Notes under the pieces: model-generated | Told to the model about the DNA's origin: nothing | What the model saw: the letters and a program-made list of their open reading frames with translations, nothing else | Database searches by the model: none | Position numbers and translations under genes: made by a program | Source of the DNA: Candidatus Hydrogenedens sp. | GTDB taxonomy: Bacteria > Hydrogenedentota > Hydrogenedentia > Hydrogenedentales > JAEUWI01 | Assembly (NCBI GenBank): GCA_016125095.1 | Contig: WGMK01000042.1 | Location: 1-36,308, forward strand | Reading direction: 5' to 3' | DNA: 36,308 bases | Shown here: positions 24,673 through 33,768 of the stretch, in pieces | Position numbering within the stretch: the first letter of the stretch is position 1 | Layout of the letters: the number at the start of each line of letters is the position of its first letter

Positions 24673-25986
24673 GTGGGAGACATCGTGTGTAAATTCGGCG
24701 GCACCTCGCTCGCCGAAGCCAGCGGCATCCGCCGCGCCATCGCCATCGTGGAGGCCGATCCGCGCCGCCGTTTCGTGGTGCCGTCGGCACCCGGCAAGCG
24801 CACCAAGGACGACCGCAAGGTGACGGACCTGCTTTACGCCTGGCACAACATCGCGCAGCAGGGGCTGAGTCCCGCCGAGCCGCGCGGCATCATCCGCGAT
24901 CGCTTCGTGGGGCTGGCCGCCGAACTGGGCGCCGACCTCGATATCGAGGCCTTGCTGGAAGAAATCGATGCCGAGGCCTCGAAGTACGCCGAGCCGGATT
25001 ACATGGCCTCGCGCGGAGAGTACCTCAACGGCCGCCTGATGGCCGCCGTCATGGGCGCCACCTTCGTCGACCCGGCCGAGTGCATTTTCTTCGACGACGA
25101 GGGCCGCCTTTCCGAGACCACCTACGAAACACTCGGCGCGCGGCTGCAGGGACCGGGACGCTTCGTGATTCCCGGCTTCTTCGGCAGCGACCCGGAAGGC
25201 AATATCCGCACCTTCTCGCGGGGCGGCAGCGACATTACCGGCGCCATCGTCGCGCGCGCGGCCGACGCCGATCTCTACGAGAACTGGACGGACGTGTCCG
25301 GCTTCCTCATGGCCGACCCGCGCATCGTGGACGATCCGCGCAACATCGCCGAGATTACCTACAAGGAACTGCGCGAGCTTTCCTACATGGGCGCGACGGT
25401 GCTGCACGACGAGGCCATCCACCCCGTGCGCCAAGTGAAGATTCCGATCAATATCCGCAACACCTGGGCCCCCGAGCACCCGGGCACGCGCATCGTCGCG
25501 GAACGTGACTCATCGGCGCCCGTGTGCGGTATCGCCGGTCGCGATGGCTTCACGATGATCAACATCGAGAAGGCGTTCATGAACAAGGAGCGCGGCTTCG
25601 GGCTGCGCGTCATGAGCGTGCTCGAGGAATTCGGCGTGTCGTGGGAACACATGCCCACCGGCATCGACACCATCTCGCTCATCGTGAAAGACGAAGCACT
25701 CGGGCCGCATGGCAAGGCGATCGTCGAGGCGATCCAAATCCGCTGCACGCCCGACGAGGTCAGCCTCACCCCCGGCCTCGCGATCATCGCCACCGTGGGC
25801 CAGGGCATGAATCACCATATCGGCGTCGCGGCGCGGCTCTTCACCAGCCTCGCCAAGGAAAGCGTGAACATCCGGCTCATCGACCAGGGGTCCTCGGAAA
25901 TGAACATCATTATCGGCGTCGAGGCGGAAGACCTGCCCCGCGCCGTGCGCGCCATCTACGGCGCCTTTTCGGACTGGACGGTATAA
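24673..25986 (+). CDS. lysC: Aspartate kinase
   Basis: This 437-residue monofunctional enzyme makes aspartyl-4-phosphate, the first step toward lysine, threonine, methionine and diaminopimelate. The nucleotide motif is VCKFGGTS (5-12). The catalytic domain contains FSRGGSDITGAIVARA and NWTDVSGFLMADPRI, and two ACT-type regulatory segments follow at about 290-437. GTG 24673 is chosen because GGGAGG lies 4 nt before it and KFGGTS then starts at the usual place; the GTG at 24643 is less likely. The 52-bp gap after rseP shows no terminator. Feedback control by lysine or threonine is likely from the ACT domains but the effector cannot be read. Confidence 0.93.
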   Translation: MGDIVCKFGGTSLAEASGIRRAIAIVEADPRRRFVVPSAPGKRTKDDRKVTDLLYAWHNIAQQGLSPAEPRGIIRDRFVGLAAELGADLDIEALLEEIDAEASKYAEPDYMASRGEYLNGRLMAAVMGATFVDPAECIFFDDEGRLSETTYETLGARLQGPGRFVIPGFFGSDPEGNIRTFSRGGSDITGAIVARAADADLYENWTDVSGFLMADPRIVDDPRNIAEITYKELRELSYMGATVLHDEAIHPVRQVKIPINIRNTWAPEHPGTRIVAERDSSAPVCGIAGRDGFTMINIEKAFMNKERGFGLRVMSVLEEFGVSWEHMPTGIDTISLIVKDEALGPHGKAIVEAIQIRCTPDEVSLTPGLAIIATVGQGMNHHIGVAARLFTSLAKESVNIRLIDQGSSEMNIIIGVEAEDLPRAVRAIYGAFSDWTV

Positions 25987-25991
25987 CCCCC

Positions 25992-27479
25992 ATGCGGCGC
26001 CGCACGAAGATTGTGTGCACCATCGGCCCGGCGAGCAACACGCCGGAGCGGATGGACCTGCTGCTGCGCGCCGGCATGAACGTCGCGCGCCTGAATTTTT
26101 CGCACGGCGCCTACGAAATGCACGAGCGCAACTACCACAACCTTCGCGCGGCGGCCGAGCGGCAGGGCGTGAACCTCGCCATTCTGCAGGATCTGCAGGG
26201 ACCGAAGATCCGTACCGGCAAGCTGCAGGACGGCGCGCATGTGCTGCTCGAGGATGGCGAGGAACTGACCATCACGACGGACGAGATTGTCGGCAGTGCG
26301 AGAAAGATCTCGACCTCGTACAAGAATCTGCCGTATGACGTGGCGGTGAACGACAGCATCCTGCTGGCCGACGGCACGCTGGAGTTGCGCGTATGCAAGG
26401 TGTCGCCGCCCGATGTCGTCTGCGAAATCGTGCGCGGCGGCATGCTGGGCGAGCACAAGGGCATCAACCTGCCGGGCGTGAAGATCGCCGAGCCCAGCCT
26501 GACCGGCAAGGACCGCGAGGACCTCGCGTTCGGCCTGAAGCTGGGCGTAGATTTCGTGGCGCTCTCCTTCGTCCGTGCGCCGGAAGAAGTCATCGAGCTG
26601 CGCCAGCTGATTCAGCAGGCCGGTTCGCACGCGGGCGTGGTCGCCAAGATCGAGCGGCCCGAGGCCCTCGAACGCTTCGACGAGATCCTCCCCCACTGCG
26701 ACGCGGTCATGGTGGCGCGCGGCGACCTGGGCGTCGAGGTCGACTACGCGGAAGTGCCTTTCATTCAGAAACGCCTGATTGGCGCTTGCAACGAACTCGG
26801 CGTGCCGGTGATTACCGCGACCCAGATGCTGGAATCTATGGTGGACCACGCCCGGCCCACGCGCGCCGAAGTGAGCGACGTGAGCAGCGCATGCCTCGAT
26901 GGTACCGACGCCGTAATGCTCTCGGCCGAGACCGCGGCCGGTGCGCACCCGATCGATGCCTGCGCCGTGATGGCGCGCATCGCCTACCGTACGGACGAGG
27001 CACTGTCCGAAGCCCCGCCGGCGGAGCGCATGATGCGCCTGCGCACGTCGGACCTGTACCGCAGCGCACGGCAGCGCCCGAGCTACGCGCCCCAGCAGAA
27101 CGTGCATGCCGATGCCATCGGCCAGGCCGTCTGCCGCATGGCGACCTCGCTCGACGCGCGACGCATCATCTGCTTCACCACGACCGGTTACACGGCCGCG
27201 GCCATCGCGCGCTACCGCCCCCCGGTCCGTATTTCGGCCTTTACCAACAGCGTCGAAACGCAGCGCCGCTGCGCCCTGCTCTGGGGCGTGAACGCGATGG
27301 TCATCGAGCACTTTGACGACATCGAGGTGATGATGAAGCGCGCCGAGGAAGTGCTGCTCTCGAAGGGCCTGGCAGAACCCGGCGACACGGTCATCTTCGT
27401 GGCGGGTACGCCCTTCGTAAAGGGCGGCAAGACCAACCTGCTCAAGCTGCACACGATTGAAAGCCCGGCGCAGGCGTGA
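25992..27479 (+). CDS. pyk: Pyruvate kinase
   Basis: This 495-residue enzyme converts PEP and ADP to pyruvate and ATP. It shows TKIVCTIGPAS, R33 in NVARLNFSHG, catalytic K219 with metal-binding E221 in VAKIERPEA, RGDLGVE (243-249) and the signature TATQMLESM. The C-terminal allosteric domain (about 350-495) is present; no extra PEP-utiliser domain is fused. It sits 5 bp after lysC and its stop overlaps the next GTG by 4 bp. Being in the same block as enzyme I, it competes for the same PEP pool. No clear ribosome site precedes the ATG, so translational coupling with lysC is likely. Confidence 0.95.
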   Translation: MRRRTKIVCTIGPASNTPERMDLLLRAGMNVARLNFSHGAYEMHERNYHNLRAAAERQGVNLAILQDLQGPKIRTGKLQDGAHVLLEDGEELTITTDEIVGSARKISTSYKNLPYDVAVNDSILLADGTLELRVCKVSPPDVVCEIVRGGMLGEHKGINLPGVKIAEPSLTGKDREDLAFGLKLGVDFVALSFVRAPEEVIELRQLIQQAGSHAGVVAKIERPEALERFDEILPHCDAVMVARGDLGVEVDYAEVPFIQKRLIGACNELGVPVITATQMLESMVDHARPTRAEVSDVSSACLDGTDAVMLSAETAAGAHPIDACAVMARIAYRTDEALSEAPPAERMMRLRTSDLYRSARQRPSYAPQQNVHADAIGQAVCRMATSLDARRIICFTTTGYTAAAIARYRPPVRISAFTNSVETQRRCALLWGVNAMVIEHFDDIEVMMKRAEEVLLSKGLAEPGDTVIFVAGTPFVKGGKTNLLKLHTIESPAQA

Positions 27480-28252
27480 GCGCGCCGCCGCCCGACAGCC
27501 CCGCTCCGGGCGATGCCGTGCAGGCGGACTGGTACGCCTCGGCCTTCGACACCCTCTACCCCATCCTCTACGCACACCGGAGTGTGGAATCCGCCCGGCA
27601 GGAAGCCGCCTTCGCGATCGAACAACTCCGGCTGGATGAGCGCGGCGTGGTGCTTGATCTCTGCTGCGGCGGCGGTCGGCATCTGCTGCACCTGGCCGAA
27701 AGCTGCCATGAATTGATCGGGCTGGACTATTCGGCAGACCTGTTGTCCATAGCCCGGGAACACCTACCCGGACGCGTGCAGCTGGTACGCGGCGACATGC
27801 GGGCCCTGCCCTTTGTCGGGGCCTTTGATGCGGTCGCGAATTTTTTCACCAGCTTCGGCTACTTCCAGGATGAGTCCGAGAACCGCGCGGTCCTCGAATC
27901 CCTCGCGCGCGCGCTCAAGCCCGGCGGGCGGTTCTTCATGGATTACCTGAATCCGGACCACCTGAAGAATTCGCTGGTGCCGGAATCCGAGCGCGAACAC
28001 GAGGGTTTATGTATCCGGGAAAAGCGCTGGATTGATTCCGAGCGTCTCCGGGTAAACAAGACTACGCGCGTGTACGAAGGCGATACGCTGCGGTCGACGG
28101 CCTCGGAGTCGGTGCGGCTGTATTCGCTGGACGAAATGCGCTCGTTGACAGCCGATGCCGGGCTGCTGGTGGAAGGGGTCTACGGCGACTATTCGGCCGT
28201 GGCATTCGGGCCGGAGCATCCGAGGATGATTCTGGTCGGGCAAAGGAGCTGA
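27476..28252 (+). CDS. Class I SAM-dependent methyltransferase, candidate bacillithiol N-methyltransferase
   Basis: This 258-residue methyltransferase has motif I VVLDLCCGGGRH (58-69), an acidic SAM ribose ligand D84 in GLDYSADLL, D107 in RGDMRALPF and FDAVANFFTSFGYF as motif IV. The C-terminal third (about 165-258) is beta-rich, as in small-molecule methyltransferases. Its GTG overlaps the pyk stop and it ends 4 bp before bshC. In Chlorobiaceae a SAM methyltransferase, NmbA, is known to make N-methyl-bacillithiol. The position here suggests the same role, but this is inference; other small-molecule substrates are possible. Confidence 0.8.
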   Translation: MSAPPPDSPAPGDAVQADWYASAFDTLYPILYAHRSVESARQEAAFAIEQLRLDERGVVLDLCCGGGRHLLHLAESCHELIGLDYSADLLSIAREHLPGRVQLVRGDMRALPFVGAFDAVANFFTSFGYFQDESENRAVLESLARALKPGGRFFMDYLNPDHLKNSLVPESEREHEGLCIREKRWIDSERLRVNKTTRVYEGDTLRSTASESVRLYSLDEMRSLTADAGLLVEGVYGDYSAVAFGPEHPRMILVGQRS

Positions 28253-28256
28253 GGGC

Positions 28257-29813
28257 ATGGCATCGCTGATGGAGGATTACCGCGCCGGTACAGAAGCGCT
28301 GTCGCCGTTTTTCGCACAGTCCATGTGCGCCACGCCTGCCGTGCCTGCCAATGCCGCGTGGGCACCCGGGCTGGCCGAAGCGATGACCGCGTACCAGGAA
28401 GCCTTGCACGCTCCGAAGCCCATTGAAGGCGAGCCGCTCTGCGTGGTCACGGGCCAACAGCCGGGCCTCTTCACCGGCCCGCTGTACTCCGTATACAAGG
28501 CCATCACGGCGATTCAGCTGGCGGCCCGCTACGAGCGCGAACTGGGACGGCCGGTCATTCCCGTGTATTGGGTGGGCAGCGATGACCACGACTTCGACGA
28601 GGTGCGCACGGCCTACGTGCTGACCAAGCAGCACGAACCCTACGCGCTGACCTATGCGCCCGAGGCGGCGATCGACCAGCACCCGCTGTACAAGGTGCCG
28701 GTCGAGAAATCGCTGCATACGCTGGCCGACGAGGCCGCGCGCCTCTGTCCGGGCTCGGAATTCAGCGACGAGATTCTGGCCTTCCTCCACGAGACCATCG
28801 ACGAAGGGCAATCGCTCGGGCACTGGTTCTCGCTGATTATGGCGCGACTGTTTCGCGACACCCCACTGCGCATTTTCGTGCCGCATCTGGGCGCGGCGCG
28901 CCTGGGCGCCGAGCCCGTGTTCCGCCACGAGATCGAGCATCCGCTGGAATCGACGCGGCTGGCCAACGAGGCCGGCGCGCGATTGGCCGCACTGGGCTAC
29001 GGCGCACAGGTGACCAAGGGCGCGGAGGAGTGCAATTTCTTCATCGACCTGGGCGGACGCCGGCGCAAGGTGCTCTGGCGCGGCGGCCGCTTTGTGCTGC
29101 CCGACGAGAACACAAGCGCTACACAAGACGAAATGCTGGCCATGCTGGCCGCAGAACCCGACCGCTTCACGGCGAATGTCATCACGCGGCCGGTCGTGCA
29201 GCAGGCGCTCCTCCCCACGCTGGCTTATGTGGGCGGCCCGGGCGAGTTGGCCTATTGGGCGCAGTTGCGGCAGGTATTCGAGCACTTCGGCCAGCCGATG
29301 CCGGTGGTCTATCCCCGCGCGGGCGCGGTGCTCACCACGGCCAAGGTGAGTAAGCTCTGCAAAAAACTCGACCTGCGCCACGACGCACTCGACAGGCCGC
29401 TGACGGATCTCGAGGACGCGGCGGTGATGCGGGTGGTTCAGCATCCGGCACTGGAAGCCCTGCGCAAGCGCCGGCCCGAATTGTCCGCACTGCTCAATTC
29501 CCTGGCGAACGACGTGGCGGCGAAAGGCGGCAAGGACAAGACCATCGGCGAACGCGCGGAGCAGTTCGGCGCGCAGACCCTGGCCCAGCTGGACAAGCTC
29601 GAGCAGAGCATCGCCCAGGCGGACGCCGCCCAGGCCGATGCGGTGCGGGCGCAGGTGCGGCGGCTGGTCCATACGCTCTACCCCGAGCGCAAGTCGCAGG
29701 AACGTTTTTACTCGCTCGCGGCGTTTCTATTCGAACACGGCTGGGGGCTCATTCCCCGGCTGCTGTCGGCTATGGACGCGGAGGACCCCGGCATGCGCGA
29801 GATAGAACTATGA
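28257..29813 (+). CDS. bshC: Bacillithiol biosynthesis cysteine-adding enzyme BshC
   Basis: This 518-residue protein matches BshC, which adds cysteine to glucosaminyl-malate in the last step of bacillithiol synthesis. Recognisable segments are VVTGQQPGLFTGPLYSVYK (63-81), YWVGSDDHDFDEV (104-116), a central TRPVVQQALLPTLAYVGGPG and the VVYPRAGAV strand. A long C-terminal helical/coiled-coil part follows (about 400-480), then an SLAAFLFEHGW closing motif. Length is close to the Bacillus enzyme (about 540). The ATG is preceded by GGAG. Its stop overlaps the bshB ATG. The complete bshC-bshB-bshA set is contiguous, unlike the dispersed layout in Bacillus. Confidence 0.93.
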   Translation: MASLMEDYRAGTEALSPFFAQSMCATPAVPANAAWAPGLAEAMTAYQEALHAPKPIEGEPLCVVTGQQPGLFTGPLYSVYKAITAIQLAARYERELGRPVIPVYWVGSDDHDFDEVRTAYVLTKQHEPYALTYAPEAAIDQHPLYKVPVEKSLHTLADEAARLCPGSEFSDEILAFLHETIDEGQSLGHWFSLIMARLFRDTPLRIFVPHLGAARLGAEPVFRHEIEHPLESTRLANEAGARLAALGYGAQVTKGAEECNFFIDLGGRRRKVLWRGGRFVLPDENTSATQDEMLAMLAAEPDRFTANVITRPVVQQALLPTLAYVGGPGELAYWAQLRQVFEHFGQPMPVVYPRAGAVLTTAKVSKLCKKLDLRHDALDRPLTDLEDAAVMRVVQHPALEALRKRRPELSALLNSLANDVAAKGGKDKTIGERAEQFGAQTLAQLDKLEQSIAQADAAQADAVRAQVRRLVHTLYPERKSQERFYSLAAFLFEHGWGLIPRLLSAMDAEDPGMREIEL

Positions 29814-30526
29814 GCCACTGCGATATCCTGGCCTTTGGCGCGCACCCGGACGACGCGGAACTCGGCGTGGGCGGACAGCTGCACAAAGCCGCCAAGCGCG
29901 GCTTCCGGGTGGTCATCGCCGATTTGACCCGCGGCGAAATGGGCACGCGCGGCACGCCCGAAGAGCGCGCCGTGGAAGCGGCCCAGGCGGCGGAATTGCT
30001 CGGGGTGTCAGCGCGAATCAATGCGGGCCTGCCCGATGCCGGACTGGCCGATTCTCCGGAGCAACGCGAGGCCGTCATCCGCATCATCCGCGAACACAGG
30101 CCGCGTACGATCCTGGCGCCCATGAAACCCGATCGCCATCCCGATCACGAGGCCGCGCACGACCTGATACGCTCGGCCAATTTCTATTCCGGCCTGGCGA
30201 AAGTGGATACGGGGCAACCGCCCTACCGCGCGCCGGCGCTCTATTTCTACTACGCCTACTTCACGGGCGATGCGCCGCCCGCGTTTGTGGTGGACGTGAG
30301 CGGGCACTTCGATCAGAAACTCAGCGCCTTGCGCGCCTACCGTTCGCAATTGTTCAACCCGGAACGCGACGAGCCGCAGACTTTCGTCTCGACCGAGGAA
30401 TTCTGGGAAGACATCGCCACGCGCGCGCTATTCTGGGGCGCGCGCATCGGGGTGCGCTACGGCGAGCCCCTCTATCATTTCGGACCGGTAGGACTCGAAT
30501 TACCCCTGGGCCTCGAAGGCCTGTAG
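29810..30526 (+). CDS. bshB: N-acetylglucosaminyl-malate deacetylase BshB
   Basis: This 238-residue LmbE/PIG-L deacetylase removes the acetyl group from GlcNAc-malate. Zinc ligands H12 and D15 lie in GAHPDDAELGVGG, with D14 as general base, and H113 lies in KPDRHPDHEAAHDL. The sequence RGEMGTRGTPEERAVEA is strongly characteristic of BshB1. Size and motif order match the BshB1 type of Bacillus. It overlaps bshC by 4 bp (ATGA), indicating coupled translation, and bshA follows after 13 bp. Confidence 0.93.
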   Translation: MSHCDILAFGAHPDDAELGVGGQLHKAAKRGFRVVIADLTRGEMGTRGTPEERAVEAAQAAELLGVSARINAGLPDAGLADSPEQREAVIRIIREHRPRTILAPMKPDRHPDHEAAHDLIRSANFYSGLAKVDTGQPPYRAPALYFYYAYFTGDAPPAFVVDVSGHFDQKLSALRAYRSQLFNPERDEPQTFVSTEEFWEDIATRALFWGARIGVRYGEPLYHFGPVGLELPLGLEGL

Positions 30527-30539
30527 AACGGGAGGCGAC

Positions 30540-31676
30540 ATGAAGATCGGAATCAGCTGCCACGCGACGGCAGGCGGTAGCGGCGTGCTGGCGACGGAGC
30601 TGGGCATCGCGCTTGCCGGGCGAGGTCATCAGGTGCACATCGTGAGCGACGAGATGCCCTTCCGGCTGCGCTCGTTTCACGAGAACCTGTACAGCCACAG
30701 CGTCGATGCGATGTCGTATCCCCTGTTCCGCACGCCGCCCTACACGCTGGCCCTGGCCAACAAGATCGCCGAGGTCGCCATCGAGCACGACATCGACATC
30801 TTTCACGCCCACTATGCCATCCCCAATGCCGTGGCCGCGCTGCTGGCCCGCGACATGATGCCCGCGGGCAAGGACTTCGCACTCGTCACGACGCTGCACG
30901 GTACGGATATCACGCTGGTGGGCAGCGACCCGAGCTTCTACCGGATCACCAAGTACTCCATGCAGAAAAGCTGCGTGGTGACGGCGGTCTCGCAGTGGCT
31001 GGCGGACGAGACCTATCAGGAATTCAACATCGACAAGCCGATCCAGGTCATTCACAACTTCATCGACCCGGAACAGTTCAACGGCAAGTCGATGCGCCGC
31101 TGCCAGTTCGCCTCGGAAGGCGAAAAGATCGTGATGCACATCTCGAACTTCCGGCCGGTCAAGCGCGTAACCGACGTGGTGCGCGCGTTCAAAAAGATTC
31201 TCGACCATGTCGATGCGAAGCTGGTGATGGTGGGCGAAGGCCCCGAGCGCATGGCGTCGCTCCGCACGGCGAAGCAGCTGGGCATCGACGACCGCGTGCG
31301 CTACATCGGCGTGCACGAGGATATCGAGGCCATCCTGCCGTGCGCCGATTTGGTGTTTCAGCCGAGCGAGCACGAGAGCTTCGGTCTGGTGGCGCTCGAG
31401 GCGATGGCCTGCGGCGTGCCCGTGCTGGCCACGGACAGCGGCGGCGTGCGCGAGGTCATCCACCACGGCGTCCACGGCTACCTCACCGAGGTGGGCGACA
31501 TCGAGGCCATGGCCGCCTGCGCCATCGACATCCTCACCGACCCCGCCAAGGCCAAGGCGATGGGCGCCGCCGGCCGCGAGTTCGCCCTGGCGAACTTCAG
31601 CCGCGATACCATCGTCTCGCAGTACGAGATGCTCTACGACCGCGTGGTCGAGGCGCGCAACGCCCTGGCCTGTTGA
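30540..31676 (+). CDS. bshA: N-acetyl-alpha-D-glucosaminyl L-malate synthase BshA
   Basis: This 378-residue GT4 retaining glycosyltransferase joins GlcNAc from UDP-GlcNAc to L-malate, the first step of bacillithiol synthesis. It begins KIGISCHATAGGSGVLATEL with the glycine loop at 12-15. The acceptor-side TLHGTDITLVGSD is at 118-130. The donor-side EX7E motif is E279-E287 in EHESFGLVALEAMACG. GGGAGG precedes the ATG. It is the last gene of the + strand block and meets the phosphatase-family gene 6 bp away; no terminator is visible between them. Confidence 0.94.
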   Translation: MKIGISCHATAGGSGVLATELGIALAGRGHQVHIVSDEMPFRLRSFHENLYSHSVDAMSYPLFRTPPYTLALANKIAEVAIEHDIDIFHAHYAIPNAVAALLARDMMPAGKDFALVTTLHGTDITLVGSDPSFYRITKYSMQKSCVVTAVSQWLADETYQEFNIDKPIQVIHNFIDPEQFNGKSMRRCQFASEGEKIVMHISNFRPVKRVTDVVRAFKKILDHVDAKLVMVGEGPERMASLRTAKQLGIDDRVRYIGVHEDIEAILPCADLVFQPSEHESFGLVALEAMACGVPVLATDSGGVREVIHHGVHGYLTEVGDIEAMAACAIDILTDPAKAKAMGAAGREFALANFSRDTIVSQYEMLYDRVVEARNALAC

Positions 31677-31682
31677 CGCGGC

Positions 31683-33608
31683 TTACTTCTTGAGCAGGCT
31701 TTCGCCCTCGAATACGGCCGGCTTTTCGAGCCCGAGATAGTCGAAGGCCGTCACCCCGAGGTCGATCAGGTCGGCCCCGTCGTTGACGGGCTTGCTCGCG
31801 AAAAAGATGCCTTGGGTAAAGGCGATGTCGCTGCTGGCGTGCTCGCCGCTCCACTTGTCCATGTTGGGCGAGAACAGCGTGCCCGAAGTGCCGCCCGCCG
31901 CCGAGGTCTTCGCGGTCTGGTAACCCTCGTCGTAGCCCAGCTGGATATCCGGCGTGTCCTCAGTCGCCTCGCCCTGCGGATTGATATAGGGATAGACCGC
32001 CCGGAAGACCTTCTCGCCGTTTTCGGGATTGGTCACCTCGAGCAGCTTGCCGCGGATTTCCTCGATAAGCGCCGGGGCATCCGCCGGATCGACAATGCCC
32101 TGCCCTTCGCGGCCCTTCATGTTGATGAAGATCATGCCGAGACCGAGTCCGTAGGCCTGGGTCTTCGACCAGTCGAAGCCCTGCAGGAAGCGCGCGTCGG
32201 TGGTCGTGCCGCCGCCCTTCACTGCCAGGTAGCCGTTGTCGATGAGCCACTTGTTCACATCGAATTCGGTGCGGAAGCTGTGGAAGCCGTGGTCGGACAT
32301 GACCATCAGCAGGTCGTCTTCCTTCAGGCGGCTCATGAATTGCCCGACGATCTCGTCCATGCGCTTGTAGATGTCGTTCACCACCTTGCCGTACTTGGCG
32401 GCCTTCTCGGGGGTGTACAGCGGATGCTTGGGATCGCGGTAGGCCCAGAACATGTGCGAGAGCCGGTCCGTGCCGGTGGTCGCCGCGAGGAACAGGTCGA
32501 AGCCGCCGCGGTCGAACTCGTCCAGCCAGAACTGCTCCTGCCAGTCGAGCGTCTGGTAGACGTCCTGGATGAACATCTCCTCGGTCATGTCGTCCTGCTG
32601 CAGGGCCTTCGTGTCGTACTCCCAGCCGATGGTCTTGAAGTTGCCGTACGTCGACTTAATCTTCTTGCCATAGTCGGCCGGCGCGGTAATCGGAATCATC
32701 GGGTCGGCGGGGTCGAACTGCAGGCAGGTCATATAGAGCCGCACGCTGTCGCCCGCGCTCATCACATGGAACCGGCTGATGGCCGCCACCTTGTACTTGT
32801 CGGTCACTTCGAACGACCACTCCTGCCAGGCCGACCAGTCGCCCTCGGCCACCGTGGACGGCTCGCCGATCTGCGGGATGATGGTCACGGTCTTGGCGGC
32901 ACGGTCGACCGCTACGCCCAGCGGCGCGGTGACATACTTGCCGCGCTCGCGCGGGTCGGCCAGACCGGGCACCTGCACCGAGGCCTTCCCGTCCGTGAAC
33001 TTCAGCGGCAGACGCACACCGCCCGCCACCGGGGTCTCGGCGTCGAATTCTTCCGACAGCGCGAAATAGGTGCTTGAGGTGCCGCGGATATCCGGCACGT
33101 CGAGGCCGCAGAGCTGGTAGCATTCCTGCCCCAAATCGTCCGCCGGGAAGGCGAAGGGCACGACCAGCGCAGTCACCTTCTTGCCCTGGTCGCTGGCGAT
33201 CTTCCAGAAGTTGTCGCCCTTGCGGTTGCTCACGTATTCGGGCGCACTGAGGAGCGCGCCGTCGGGACCGAGCTTGGCCTTGGTGGTGCTGCCGAAGCCC
33301 ACGCCCGGCATGTGCGTGGCCGGTGTGCGGCGGAGGAAATCGTAGATGCCGTGGTTCAGCGGAGTGCGGCAGGTGTTGAAGCTGGACCACGCGGTGGGCG
33401 ACTGCGGCGGATTGGTCGAGCCGAGCGGCTGAAAGCTGCCCTGATCGCGCAGCTTGGCCAGGTTGGGCAGGTCGCCCGCGTCCATCATCTCCTTCGCCAG
33501 ATGTGGATCGCCGCCGTCGAATCCCAGAATCACCACGCGCTCCGCCGACGCCGAAAACGCCACCGTCGCACTCAGGGCGCACGCTGCCAGCCACTTCATT
33601 CGCTTCAT
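31683..33608 (-). CDS. Secreted alkaline phosphatase superfamily/type I phosphodiesterase-like protein
   Basis: This 641-residue exported protein has a signal peptide (1 to about 22, ending ASA) and a metal-dependent phosphodiesterase/nucleotide pyrophosphatase-like domain. D31 in VILGFDGGDP is the first metal ligand. The nucleophile is probably S70 or T72 in PPQSPTAWSSF. Further ligands lie in TGTDRLSHMFW, VMSDHGFHSF and SGEHASSD. A beta-rich insert at about 200-310 separates the two halves. The family hydrolyses phosphodiesters or phosphonates, or transfers phosphoryl groups; the substrate is unknown. GGAGG lies 8 nt before the ATG. It is convergent with bshA, so it is transcribed separately. 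Confidence 0.85.
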   Translation of the reverse strand: MKRMKWLAACALSATVAFSASAERVVILGFDGGDPHLAKEMMDAGDLPNLAKLRDQGSFQPLGSTNPPQSPTAWSSFNTCRTPLNHGIYDFLRRTPATHMPGVGFGSTTKAKLGPDGALLSAPEYVSNRKGDNFWKIASDQGKKVTALVVPFAFPADDLGQECYQLCGLDVPDIRGTSSTYFALSEEFDAETPVAGGVRLPLKFTDGKASVQVPGLADPRERGKYVTAPLGVAVDRAAKTVTIIPQIGEPSTVAEGDWSAWQEWSFEVTDKYKVAAISRFHVMSAGDSVRLYMTCLQFDPADPMIPITAPADYGKKIKSTYGNFKTIGWEYDTKALQQDDMTEEMFIQDVYQTLDWQEQFWLDEFDRGGFDLFLAATTGTDRLSHMFWAYRDPKHPLYTPEKAAKYGKVVNDIYKRMDEIVGQFMSRLKEDDLLMVMSDHGFHSFRTEFDVNKWLIDNGYLAVKGGGTTTDARFLQGFDWSKTQAYGLGLGMIFINMKGREGQGIVDPADAPALIEEIRGKLLEVTNPENGEKVFRAVYPYINPQGEATEDTPDIQLGYDEGYQTAKTSAAGGTSGTLFSPNMDKWSGEHASSDIAFTQGIFFASKPVNDGADLIDLGVTAFDYLGLEKPAVFEGESLLKK

Positions 33609-33633
33609 TGCATCTGCCTCCAGAAATAACGAC

Positions 33634-33651
33634 GCCCGCCCCGAGGCGGGC
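33634..33651 (-). other. Hairpin in the phosphatase-family gene leader
   Basis: GCCCGCC and GGCGGGC form a perfect 7-bp stem with a 4-nt loop, 26 nt before the start at 33608. On the minus strand GTCGTTATTT follows, so it could act as a weak terminator for transcription coming from queG, or as a leader structure. Confidence 0.45.
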
Positions 33652-33768
33652 TCATATCAATTGTGCCAGTTTAACGGCCGGCAGCGTCGCTTTCGGGACG
33701 CTCCCTGCCAGTCGGAATGGTACTAAACCCGGCCAAAGCCTGTAAAACAGGGCCCAGCTCCCTCCGCT

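Noticed and set aside
22830..24818. 662-codon open frame antisense to rseP
   Set aside because: It runs opposite a clear RseP with intact catalytic motifs and has His/Gln/Arg-rich composition typical of antisense frames in high-GC DNA.
25956..27575. 539-codon open frame antisense to pyk
   Set aside because: Antisense shadow of a well-conserved pyruvate kinase; no family resemblance.
28062..29672. 536-codon open frame antisense to bshC
   Set aside because: Antisense shadow; low-complexity His/Arg/Gln-rich translation and no ribosome site tied to a domain.
31812..33077. 421-codon open frame antisense to the phosphatase-family gene
   Set aside because: The opposite strand has a signal peptide and metal-binding motifs; this frame has none.
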